Positions 8,664 to 16,331 of a DNA stretch of 64,000 nt are shown here, piece by piece. The notes below the pieces were generated by a model that saw only the letters and a program-made list of their open reading frames with translations, was not told the DNA's origin and did no database searches. Position 1 is the first letter of the stretch; every line of letters starts with the position of its first letter. The position numbers and the translations under genes are program-made. Source of the stretch: Actinomycetes bacterium (GTDB taxonomy: Bacteria; Actinomycetota; Coriobacteriia; Coriobacteriales; JAEZXW01); assembly GCA_023419515.1 (NCBI GenBank), contig JAEZXW010000028.1, positions 9,568 to 73,567 on the forward strand. Reading direction: 5' to 3'.

Positions 8664-9488
8664 CTACCCCTCCAATCCTGGATGACGTGGCTTGCTTGAA
8701 TCATCGGCATGATTAGCCCCAATGGGCTTTGAAGCCTCAAGGGCTTGAGGTGCCACAGGAGCCTGCGCTGTATCAGGCGCCAAGGGTGCCTGAGGTGCGC
8801 TGGATGCTTGCACAGGCTGGATTGCTGATGCGCTGGCGGCTGCTTGAGACTCTTGGCTATCAATCGTCTGCGCGGACTTCTTCTTTTTGCGTGACCACGA
8901 GGTGAACAATGCTTTGGTGAGCAGTACGATGCCGTATGAGTAGTAGTAGGTCGCAAGCCCCATGATGATAGCGGAGCTCATGAAGATGAGCGCGATACCA
9001 AGGTGGGCAAGCGCGTTAAACGGAGCGCCGTGGATGACGAGCGTTACCGAGATGATCACTGAGACGACACCCAAAAGCATCAGCGCTAGGCCGATGATGA
9101 ATCCTGCTGCAGCGATTGCCCAGAGTAGCAGGTAAATGCTTAGCAGGGTCACAATGATGGCTGCTAGAACAGGAATCCAAATAATTGAGGTAAGAACCAG
9201 CGCGATGATGAGCAGTGCCTTTGCCCATCCGGGAGTCTTGTTGACCTTTTGGATGATGGCAGGAGTTGCTTCAGCTTGAGCTGCGAGATGCTCCTCATTG
9301 AGCTGGTTGAGGTTTGCGGCGATCTCTTCTGGTGCCTCGAGTGATGCTACCGCCTCTTCTTCGGTCATACCGTCATCGATGCGGTCATCGAGTTGTTCGG
9401 CATAAAAGCGAACCATTGCCTTACGATCTTGATCGCCCATGCTTACCAGGCACGCATCAAGTCGCAACAAAAATTCATTGCGCGTCAT
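8664..9488 (-). CDS. DUF1700 (HAAS-domain) membrane protein
   Basis: This is a 274-residue protein. The N-terminus (MTRNEFLLRLDACL ... YAEQLDDRIDDGMTEEEAV, about 1-60) is the helical HAAS/DUF1700 domain. Three to four membrane spans cover about 85-200, and an Ala/Gln/Pro-rich hydrophilic tail of about 65 residues follows. Proteins of this type are usually encoded beside PadR repressors and are thought to work with them in membrane-linked signalling; the mechanism is not established. Its ATG overlaps the padR stop in an ATGA arrangement, so translation is coupled. Confidence 0.85.
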   Translation of the reverse strand: MTRNEFLLRLDACLVSMGDQDRKAMVRFYAEQLDDRIDDGMTEEEAVASLEAPEEIAANLNQLNEEHLAAQAEATPAIIQKVNKTPGWAKALLIIALVLTSIIWIPVLAAIIVTLLSIYLLLWAIAAAGFIIGLALMLLGVVSVIISVTLVIHGAPFNALAHLGIALIFMSSAIIMGLATYYYSYGIVLLTKALFTSWSRKKKKSAQTIDSQESQAAASASAIQPVQASSAPQAPLAPDTAQAPVAPQALEASKPIGANHADDSSKPRHPGLEG

Positions 9489-9799
9489 GATCGAGATCCC
9501 TCCTTGATAAACGCATGAACGAGCTCAATTTCTGGCCAGCTCTCAAGAAACTCCGAGATCTTAGTCTTGCCTTCATCGGTGATGCGGTAATACTTGCGCA
9601 GGCGGCCGTTGTGTTCGATCGAGTACGTCTTGAGCATCCCCGCTGCTTCGAGTCGCTTGAGGAGCGGGTAGAGCGTTGACTCTGAGATTTCGATCGCATT
9701 GCTCACGTCTTTGACGATCTGGTAGCCATACGAGTCGCCTTTGTTGAGCACCGCGAGTACACAGGTATCGAGAAGACCTTTTTTCATTTGAGCGTCCAT
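9485..9799 (-). CDS. PadR-family transcriptional regulator
   Basis: This 104-residue winged-helix repressor has the PadR core: KGLLDTCVLAVL, GYQIVKDV, ISESTLYPLLKRLEAAGML (recognition helix) and GRLRKYYRITDEGK (wing). The start at 9799 is set by a near-perfect AAAGGAGG site; the frame extends 12 codons further upstream without support. It heads a three-gene operon with DUF1700 and DUF4097-like proteins. A perfect palindrome covers the -10 region of its promoter, so the simplest reading is that it represses its own operon and is relieved by an unknown signal. Confidence 0.93.
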   Translation of the reverse strand: MDAQMKKGLLDTCVLAVLNKGDSYGYQIVKDVSNAIEISESTLYPLLKRLEAAGMLKTYSIEHNGRLRKYYRITDEGKTKISEFLESWPEIELVHAFIKEGSRS

Positions 9800-9878
9800 G
9801 AGCACCTCCTTTCCGGGGGGGGTGATCAAAAGCATGGATGGGACTGTGAGAGTTTAGCCAACCTATACTATGTATTAA

Positions 9879-9899
9879 ATACTATACAATGTATAGTAT
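9879..9899. promoter_or_regulatory. Predicted PadR operator palindrome
   Basis: Arms ATACTATACA and TGTATAGTAT are perfect reverse complements around a single central A. The site lies 80 bases upstream of the padR start and overlaps the predicted -10 box, as expected for autorepression. Confidence 0.75.
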
Positions 9900-9920
9900 G
9901 TCTCTCAGACTGGTTGTCAA
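9893..9920 (-). promoter_or_regulatory. Promoter of the padR-DUF1700-DUF4097 operon
   Basis: On the minus strand a consensus -35 TTGACA (9915-9920) and a -10 TACTAT (9893-9898) are separated by 16 bases. The -10 lies inside the PadR palindrome. Confidence 0.72.
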
Positions 9921-9948
9921 GCTACTCGGACAATTTTTTACAGGCGAT

Positions 9949-10947
9949 TTATTTGAGATTCAAAATGAGATTGGCAAGCTCAACCCAGCCATCAATGCAA
10001 GGGCGCGTGGTGGCGAGGATGGCGGGCTTGTTTTGGCGTACGGAGGATAGTGTTGTGTCGATTGCTGCGTCCGTCGTCGAGCCTGCTAATGCGTCGAGTG
10101 CTTGTTCGATGAGTTCCTCAGCTGCGGCTATGACGGCAGGGTTGCCAAGGGCGTTGTGCATGATGCACGTGAGATCACAGGCGCCTCCCATTGCCACATC
10201 GGCTGCCGAATCGCCAACTGCGATGCTCGTGCCTCTCGTTGCGTGAGCAAGCATTGCTTGATCAAACGTAACTGCTTCAAGCTTGCTGCAACCACGGGGT
10301 AGGAGATGGTAGATGTGAATCTCTTTCAAATCGAGGGAGCTATCTTTGGCACGGATGATGCCGTTATCGATGAGCGTGAGAGGAAGGGAGCCCTCATCGA
10401 GCAGATCTTGTGCCTGAGCAACATTGATGTTGCCGCGCAGTGGAGTGCTCACGTTAAAATCCATCTGGTTAAACGGTGAGAGCTCGAGTGATCCTGCAAA
10501 GCGATCGAGGAGCTCATCGACAGCACTGCTTGCCCAGATGAGCTCACGAGGTGTTGATCCTGCTTGTGGGTCAAATGGCATTTCGCCCGTGAGATAAGTG
10601 ATCGTTGCATCAACCCCGTGACCCTGTTGATGCACTGTGCCAAGCTCGGCAGCAAAGCGCTCAATTCCGAGCACGCGACAGAGCGAGGCGAGATCTTTCC
10701 TCGTACGTCCCGTCACGATCACCACGTCGATGTTTGCTGCGCGCAGGCCAACCAGCGCTTCGGCAAGCTGGGCGGAGGGGCTTCCGTCAGTTGCGCAAAG
10801 CACGCGTCCGCCGGGAGCAAGCATCGTGCCATCGAGGTCGGTGTAGATGGTGGTCACATTGCGCAACAGTTCAATGAGCTGGTGATCGCTATCAGACCCA
10901 CCGATCTTCTTGGTATGAATTTGATCAATTGGACGCAAGAGATTCAC
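9949..10947 (-). CDS. HAD-superfamily hydrolase, Cof/IIB type
   Basis: This 332-residue cytosolic phosphatase has HAD motif I TDLDGTML at about residues 36-43, motif II VIVTGRT near 77-83, and motif IV GDSAADVAM near 243-251, with a IIB-type cap between. Relatives dephosphorylate sugar phosphates or phosphoglycerate derivatives; the substrate here is unknown. The start is a GTG at 10945-10947 with GAGG seven bases upstream. The first 30 residues have no counterpart in the HAD core, so a somewhat later start is possible. It is monocistronic and its end is 50 bases from the padR operator region. Confidence 0.8.
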   Translation of the reverse strand: MNLLRPIDQIHTKKIGGSDSDHQLIELLRNVTTIYTDLDGTMLAPGGRVLCATDGSPSAQLAEALVGLRAANIDVVIVTGRTRKDLASLCRVLGIERFAAELGTVHQQGHGVDATITYLTGEMPFDPQAGSTPRELIWASSAVDELLDRFAGSLELSPFNQMDFNVSTPLRGNINVAQAQDLLDEGSLPLTLIDNGIIRAKDSSLDLKEIHIYHLLPRGCSKLEAVTFDQAMLAHATRGTSIAVGDSAADVAMGGACDLTCIMHNALGNPAVIAAAEELIEQALDALAGSTTDAAIDTTLSSVRQNKPAILATTRPCIDGWVELANLILNLK

Positions 10948-11162
10948 GGTTGCCTCATTTGCTTAACAGGTGGATTATGTTCGGGTGCAGCCATCAAGCC
11001 ATTGGTTGCGGTTGTTGATGTGCTGGATCAACAGCGCGCTGTGGTCATCAACGGGCACACAAGTCCATTCAAAAAATTCTTAACGGTAAGTATTCATGAG
11101 CCGTGATAGGATTTCACAAGAAAGTTACCTATTACACAGGATTTTTGGAGAGCACGACCCCT

Positions 11163-11870
11163 ATGACTGCGGTGGATACCCACGCTGCACCAGATACTGA
11201 TAAACCAGTACAGCTCGCTGCGTTTGACTACGATGGCACAATCATCAATGGTCAGTCGGGTGAGCTTTTGGTGCACTATATGATGCGCAGCATGAAGGTA
11301 CCGGTTAAAACAGTGCTCTCGGTTGGCTGGTGGGCGTTTCGCTACAAGCTGAGGTTGCCCATTGAACAGAGCGAGGTTCGTGAGGACATCTTCAACCTGT
11401 TTACGGGTGATTCGGTCGAGGACGTGAATACGTTTTTGGGTGAGTTTCACGATGAGTTCGTCAAGCCGCTCATCAGGCCTGAGGCTTTGCAGGAGCTCAA
11501 CCGCGCGCGTCAAGACGGCATGCATGTGCTTATCGTTTCGGCATCGTTCGATGCGCTTTTGCGTCCCATGATCAGCGAGATCGGTGCCGATGCCCTGCTC
11601 GCTACTCAGATGGAGTGTACGCCCGATGGCTCACGCTACACGGGTAAGGTCAAGGGAAGGCCTGTTGAGGGCGATGAAAAGGTGAGAAGTATCACCGAAT
11701 ATGCAAATGAGCTCTATGGCGAGGGTAAGTGGGAGCTTGCCCGTGCGTATGGAGATCATCACAGCGATATTCCGCTGCTGGCTTTTGCGCGCGAGTCCTA
11801 TGCGGTCACCCCTGATTCCAAGATGGAGCGAACGGCTCGTCGCCGGCAGTGGACAATTTGTCAGTGGTAG
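11163..11870 (+). CDS. HAD-IB family (SerB-like) phosphatase
   Basis: This is a 235-residue protein with HAD motif I FDYDGTIING at about residues 20-29, motif II IVSASF near 122-127 and motif IV AYGDHHSDIPLL near 196-207. This pattern belongs to the HAD-IB subfamily that includes phosphoserine phosphatase and bacterial lysolipid phosphatases. The start at 11163 removes 20 residues of unrelated upstream frame; GGAG lies about 12 bases before it. The Rrf2 regulator follows after three bases, so the two are probably co-transcribed. Substrate not determinable. Confidence 0.8.
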   Translation: MTAVDTHAAPDTDKPVQLAAFDYDGTIINGQSGELLVHYMMRSMKVPVKTVLSVGWWAFRYKLRLPIEQSEVREDIFNLFTGDSVEDVNTFLGEFHDEFVKPLIRPEALQELNRARQDGMHVLIVSASFDALLRPMISEIGADALLATQMECTPDGSRYTGKVKGRPVEGDEKVRSITEYANELYGEGKWELARAYGDHHSDIPLLAFARESYAVTPDSKMERTARRRQWTICQW

Positions 11871-11873
11871 CGC

Positions 11874-12392
11874 ATGAACATTACTCGTCGAACAGATTAC
11901 GCAATTCGATTGATCACCGCGCTGATCGAGGCTCAAGGCAAGCCGCTTTCGGTTCGTCTTGTTGCCCAGGACTACCACGTGCCCTATTCGTTTGCCCGTT
12001 CTATCCAGCATGATCTGGTCAATGCAGGATTGATCAAATCACTCCGTGGTGCCCAAGGCGGCATGGTGCTTGCCCAAGATCCCGGTAAGATTTCACTCTT
12101 GACGATCATTGAGGCGGTGCAAGGTCCGATCGGTTTGGGCGTGTGTTCGCGAGAAGAGGGCTGGTGTCCTCGAGAAAAGCGCTGCCAATTTCACCCCGTT
12201 TGGCAGGGGCTTGATCAGATGATCCGCGATTATTTGTGCTCCGTATCTATGAAGGATGTGGTTGAGGGTACGCGTTATCCGAACCTGCCGCAGGAGTATT
12301 GGTCGGCCGAGGCGTTTATGCCGCAAAACATTAGGATGCGTCGGGCGAACAGGTTGCGCAACGATCCGTGTGCGGGCGCTTGTGACTGCTAG
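11874..12392 (+). CDS. Rrf2-family regulator with IscR/NsrR-like cysteines
   Basis: This is a 172-residue regulator. The winged-helix N-terminus (ITRRTDYAIRLITAL, then PYSFARSIQHDLVNAGLI) is typical of Rrf2 proteins. Three cysteines at 91, 98 and 104 plus His107 are spaced nearly as in IscR, so a 2Fe-2S or 4Fe-4S cluster sensing iron-sulfur status, NO or redox is likely. A further Cys-rich tail (CAGACDC) ends the protein and is unusual for the family. No iron-sulfur assembly genes adjoin it; the neighbours are a HAD phosphatase and a MutY-like glycosylase. Confidence 0.88.
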   Translation: MNITRRTDYAIRLITALIEAQGKPLSVRLVAQDYHVPYSFARSIQHDLVNAGLIKSLRGAQGGMVLAQDPGKISLLTIIEAVQGPIGLGVCSREEGWCPREKRCQFHPVWQGLDQMIRDYLCSVSMKDVVEGTRYPNLPQEYWSAEAFMPQNIRMRRANRLRNDPCAGACDC

Positions 12393-12432
12393 CGTTCGCG
12401 GCGCTTGAAGTTGGGTCGATGAGGTAGGTCGC

Positions 12433-13410
12433 GTGTTCATGCCAGATTCCAAACAACAACAGATCATCGAGCAAGCGGTTTCCGATCTTATCGTAGGTCA
12501 TACGTCTGAGTTGGCGGCGTTTTGTGATTACGTGCGAGAGCGCGGTAAAGAGCTCTATCGAGACTTGCCTTGGCGCAATACGCATGACCCATATCATATT
12601 TGGCTTTCTGAGGTGATGCTCCAGCAAACCCAGGTCTCACGCGTACGTGAAAAGTGGCTTGCTTGGATCGAGCAGTTTCCGACCATCGATGCTTTAAGCG
12701 CAGCGTCACAGGCCGATGTGTTGCAAGCGTGGCAGGGGCTTGGCTACAATCGGCGAGCTCTTGCGCTCAAACGTGCAGCAACGACCGTCTCTGTGCGCTA
12801 CCAGGGTGAGCTTCCCGCCGATTATGAGGTGCTGCTTACCTTGGATGGGATTGGTCCAGCTACGGCAGCTGGTATTTGCGCTTTTGCCTTTGAGCAACCT
12901 TCAATCTATATCGAGACCAATGTTCGCACCGTTTTCATCGGTGCATTTCGCGACCATTTTGCCGAGGAGCTTGAAGCTAAAGGCAAGATTTCCGATAGGA
13001 GCCTCGTACCCTTTGTGCAGGTAACCTGTCCCGGACTTGCGCCTGATGAGATCAATTCAATCGCAACAATCTCGCCACGAGCTTGGTATTATGCACTTTT
13101 GGATTTGGGCGCCGAGATTAAGGCGTCAAGTACGAATGATCCCGCGCGACTTTCAGCACAATACGCCAAGCAATCAACCTTTGAAGGCTCTCATCGACAA
13201 AAGCGGGCGTTCTTGCTGCGCCACGTCCTCGGACTGCAAAGCACTACGCTTGAACAGGCATGTGCTGCCCTCAACGAGCATGAAGATAAAGCAGGTCGCG
13301 AGCACGTGGATGCGACGTACGTTAAGGCAATTCTTGATCAATTGGCAGGCGAGGGCTTTTTGGCGACTGATCCACAGGATGTCAATCGCTGGATGTGCCC
13401 CTCCACATGA
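12433..13410 (+). CDS. MutY-like adenine DNA glycosylase lacking the Fe-S cluster
   Basis: This 325-residue protein carries the MutY/Nth helix-hairpin-helix fold. LPWR and SEVMLQQTQV (Glu60 in the position of the catalytic Glu) are followed by the LDGIGPATAAGI hairpin near 137-148. Three points are odd. The conserved catalytic Asp of DGNV-type motifs appears as Glu161 in IETNVRTV. The four C-terminal cluster cysteines are absent. The last 100 residues look like a helical or winged segment rather than the NUDIX-like domain that reads 8-oxoG. It probably acts in base-excision repair, but specificity is uncertain. Starts at GTG 12433 or ATG 12439 are both possible after GAGGTAGG. Confidence 0.75.
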   Translation: MFMPDSKQQQIIEQAVSDLIVGHTSELAAFCDYVRERGKELYRDLPWRNTHDPYHIWLSEVMLQQTQVSRVREKWLAWIEQFPTIDALSAASQADVLQAWQGLGYNRRALALKRAATTVSVRYQGELPADYEVLLTLDGIGPATAAGICAFAFEQPSIYIETNVRTVFIGAFRDHFAEELEAKGKISDRSLVPFVQVTCPGLAPDEINSIATISPRAWYYALLDLGAEIKASSTNDPARLSAQYAKQSTFEGSHRQKRAFLLRHVLGLQSTTLEQACAALNEHEDKAGREHVDATYVKAILDQLAGEGFLATDPQDVNRWMCPST

Positions 13411-13452
13411 GCACAGGATGCGCCTGAGCGAGCCCGAGATCCGCGTGCGACG

Positions 13453-14439
13453 CTACCCGAGTCGCTCCTGACGAGCCTTGCGATACGCCAAGTCTGAGGT
13501 AATCATTTCATCGAGTGTCCTTGTTGCCTTCCAGCCTAATACCTCATAAGCGCGGCTTGGATCAGCGGTCAGCGCTGCGGGGTCACCGTCGCGGCGCGGT
13601 CCTTCAACAAACGGAACATCAATGATCTTTTGCGTAGCCTCAACCACCTCACGCACCGAATAGCCGGTGCCTGATCCGAGGTTTATCGTGAATGATTCCT
13701 TGCCATCAACCAGGTGTTGAGCACCGAGGATGTGAGCCTGGACGAGATCGGTGACGTGGATGTAGTCGCGAATGCAGCTGCCATCGGGGGTGGGGTAATC
13801 GGTACCAAAGATCGTCATGCTCTCACGGATACCGAGCGCCGCCTGCAGCGTCACGGGGATGAGGTGTGTGATCTGGTCTTTGTACAGACCAATCTTGAGT
13901 GAATCATCGGCACCAGCAACATTAAAGTACCTAAAGATTCCCCAGGTCATGTCATGAGCGCGACAAACCCAGCGGATCATGTCTTCAGCGGCAAGCTTCG
14001 ATGCGCCGTAGGGATTGATCGGCTTGCACTCATCGTCTTCATGGCACACGCCATCAGCCTCGCCATAGACGGCGGCCGTCGAAGAAAAGATGACATGCTT
14101 GACGTTGTGCTTCATCATCGTCTCAAGCATAACGCGCACGCCTTCAACGTTGTTGTGATAGTAGGTCAAAGGCTGGGTAACGCTTTCGGGAACCACGAGC
14201 TTCGCCGCAAAGTGCATAACGGCATCGAAGGGTTTCTCGGCACACTCGACGCGAAACACATCATCAAATTGGGCGGGATTTAAGGTATCACCCAGATAAA
14301 AGCGGGCGTCAGGGTGGATCATCTCGCGGTAGCCCGTCGAGAGGTTGTCGTAGATGACGACCTCATGCCCAGCCCTAATGAGCTCAAAGACAGCATGGCT
14401 TCCGATGTATCCTGCGCCACCAACAACAAGAACTTTCAT
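13453..14439 (-). CDS. galE: UDP-glucose 4-epimerase
   Basis: This is a 328-residue extended short-chain dehydrogenase. It has the NAD-binding GGAGYIGSH at residues 7-15, the catalytic SSTAAVYG, and YGASK near 144-148 as the YxxxK pair, with HVTDLVQAH and the usual C-terminal substrate region. It interconverts UDP-Glc and UDP-Gal (or the GlcNAc/GalNAc forms), supplying galacto-configured precursors. It lies 66 bases downstream of a glycosyltransferase at the end of the minus-strand surface-polymer run, which fits a role in that pathway. ATG preceded by AGGGG. Confidence 0.95.
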   Translation of the reverse strand: MKVLVVGGAGYIGSHAVFELIRAGHEVVIYDNLSTGYREMIHPDARFYLGDTLNPAQFDDVFRVECAEKPFDAVMHFAAKLVVPESVTQPLTYYHNNVEGVRVMLETMMKHNVKHVIFSSTAAVYGEADGVCHEDDECKPINPYGASKLAAEDMIRWVCRAHDMTWGIFRYFNVAGADDSLKIGLYKDQITHLIPVTLQAALGIRESMTIFGTDYPTPDGSCIRDYIHVTDLVQAHILGAQHLVDGKESFTINLGSGTGYSVREVVEATQKIIDVPFVEGPRRDGDPAALTADPSRAYEVLGWKATRTLDEMITSDLAYRKARQERLG

Positions 14440-14505
14440 GATTTCCCCTAACCAATCAGCATATGATCTGATTGAGCGTGTGATGAATCGTTTGTACCGC
14501 AGCGT

Positions 14506-15615
14506 TTATGCTGAGCTCGTTTTGTAGTATTCCGTGAGCTTTGTGGTATCGATTGTACTCCTATATACCTGACGAGTGGGGTGATCTTTCACCTTGGCAA
14601 GCCACGGCGGCAAAAGCCCCTTGAGGGTACCCAGACCATAGGCAGTGTGCAGGGCAAAAAAGACAAAAGGCAACAACAAGAAGGTCGCATAGAGTTTTTT
14701 GGCACTGAGGGCTGCCGTGATCGTCATGACGATACAGGCGAGCGCGTAGAGACCAAGCAGTGTAATGAGCATCCACTTGCACCAGAATATGGCAACGATG
14801 ATCGAGGCGATGAGCGTTAGGACAAAGGCAAAGGGTACGAGGTGAAAGGTGCTCACACAGCCAGGTTGTGCAAAGAGTGTCTTGCCCATCCAAAAGCCGT
14901 TACTAAACTTTTGCTTGATCATGCGGCTGAGGCTTGACCTGATGTGCTGGTGCGAGACGATCGCGGGATCAAACCAGATGGTATAGCCATGCTGTCTGAT
15001 GCGATAGCTCATGTCGTTGTCTTCCGCGCGATGGAGACGCTCGTCATAGATGCCGACGGTATCGTAGACACTCATGCGATAGAGCCCGTGAAATACTGAG
15101 TCAACTGCGTGTTCCTTGAGGCTATTGCTACTGCGCCGATAGGCTGCAATTGAGCTGCCAAAGAGGGATTCTTCAGCTGCGTGCAGCATGGCACTAAAGG
15201 CGGATTTATCCTTGGTAAAGGTAGGGCGCATGCCGCCGACTGCATCGTGGCCGCGCTCTATCGCCGCGACTGATTTCTCAATAAAGTCGGCATCGAGGGT
15301 CGCGTGAGCATCGACTCGCACAAAAAGCTCGCCTTCGGCAAGCGCGAGCGATTTGTTGACACCTTGGGGGACTGGTCGCTCGTTGTTATCGAGAATGGCG
15401 ATACGATGATATTCGTGCTGATGAGCACGGGCAAACTCATGCATGAGCTCGAGGGTGCGGTCGGTCGATGCGTTATCGACCATCACAAGCTCAATGCGTT
15501 CCTTTGGGTAGGTTTGTGCGAGGATGGTCGCAAAGCAGTCGTCGAGGTGGCGCTCCTCGTTGTAGGCGACGAGAGCAAGGGTGATGTATGCCGATTGGCG
15601 TGCGGAAGTATTCAT
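14506..15615 (-). CDS. Family 2 glycosyltransferase, membrane-associated (ExoA-like)
   Basis: This 369-residue protein has a GT-A domain at the N-terminus (ITLALVAYNEERHLDDC; VDNASTD near 48-54; VRVDAHATLD near 97-106, holding the DxD-type acid pair; RAEDNDMSYR near 188-197). It is followed by two to three membrane spans (about 255-335). The layout matches succinoglycan-type GT2 enzymes that extend lipid-linked glycans on the inner leaflet. Its ATG overlaps the stop of the phosphoglycosyl transferase as ATGA, so it probably adds the next sugar after the initiating one. Donor sugar unknown. Confidence 0.87.
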   Translation of the reverse strand: MNTSARQSAYITLALVAYNEERHLDDCFATILAQTYPKERIELVMVDNASTDRTLELMHEFARAHQHEYHRIAILDNNERPVPQGVNKSLALAEGELFVRVDAHATLDADFIEKSVAAIERGHDAVGGMRPTFTKDKSAFSAMLHAAEESLFGSSIAAYRRSSNSLKEHAVDSVFHGLYRMSVYDTVGIYDERLHRAEDNDMSYRIRQHGYTIWFDPAIVSHQHIRSSLSRMIKQKFSNGFWMGKTLFAQPGCVSTFHLVPFAFVLTLIASIIVAIFWCKWMLITLLGLYALACIVMTITAALSAKKLYATFLLLPFVFFALHTAYGLGTLKGLLPPWLAKVKDHPTRQVYRSTIDTTKLTEYYKTSSA

Positions 15616-16304
15616 CGGTTGACCTCGGATGATGGGGATTGCGTCCCGGGGATGGCGGAGCTGACCTCAGAGCCAAGCTCACTTGATGCGGTGTGAGCCA
15701 CGGTTGGCTCTTCGACCTCGTTGACGTAGATGTCCTTGCGCAGCAAGACCACTAAAAACGTCCTCAAAAAGACCTTGAGATCCATCAAAAAGCTGAGGTG
15801 GTCGACGTAGTAGATATCGAGCTTGAGCCGCTCTTTCCAAGGAATCGCGTTACGCCCGTAAACCTGGGCATACCCAGTTATACCTGGCTTGACCTCGAGT
15901 TTGCGAGCCTCGTCTCCCTCATACAGCGTTGCCTCGATTAAGTCGTCGGGGCGTGGGCCGATGATGCTCATCGTGCCGTTGAGGACGTTGATAAGCTGCG
16001 GCAGTTCGTCGAGGGAGGTCGCGCGCAGGATCTTGCCCACGCGAGTTTGGCGTGGATCATCCTTTGAGTTGAAGGTCGATCCGTCACTCGTGCGCAAGTC
16101 AGGCGCATTCACCTTCATCGAGCGAAACTTGAACATCTTAAATGGCTGGTGATCTTTGCCCATGCGATCAGCGTTGTAAAACACCGGTCCGTGATCATCG
16201 AGCTTGATGGCAAGGGCGCAAATCAGCATGACCGGCAGAGTGATGGGCAGGCTGATAAGCACAAGCAGGATGTCAAAGATTCGCTTGATGACGTGCTGGT
16301 ACAT
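15612..16304 (-). CDS. Initiating phosphoglycosyl transferase (monotopic sugar transferase)
   Basis: This 230-residue protein is of the small PglC/WbaP catalytic-domain type. One N-terminal re-entrant membrane helix (about 8-30) is followed by FKFRSMK, then SLDELPQL with the conserved Asp-Glu pair near 118-121, IIGPRPD near 135-141 and GITGYAQV near 164-171. It transfers a sugar-1-phosphate to undecaprenyl phosphate and so starts a repeat unit at the membrane. The C-terminal 30 residues are Ser/Thr/Glu-rich and are not part of the fold. It lies between a DegT aminotransferase and a GT2, like the initiation steps of pneumococcal teichoic acid or bacillosamine pathways. Confidence 0.92.
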   Translation of the reverse strand: MYQHVIKRIFDILLVLISLPITLPVMLICALAIKLDDHGPVFYNADRMGKDHQPFKMFKFRSMKVNAPDLRTSDGSTFNSKDDPRQTRVGKILRATSLDELPQLINVLNGTMSIIGPRPDDLIEATLYEGDEARKLEVKPGITGYAQVYGRNAIPWKERLKLDIYYVDHLSFLMDLKVFLRTFLVVLLRKDIYVNEVEEPTVAHTASSELGSEVSSAIPGTQSPSSEVNR

Positions 16305-16331
16305 AACCGTCCTTGGTTGCTTGCTTGGATT

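Noticed and set aside
10564..11106. Long plus-strand open frame opposite the HAD-IIB gene
   Set aside because: It lies almost wholly antisense to a gene with clear HAD motifs, has no ribosome site and no recognisable protein pattern.
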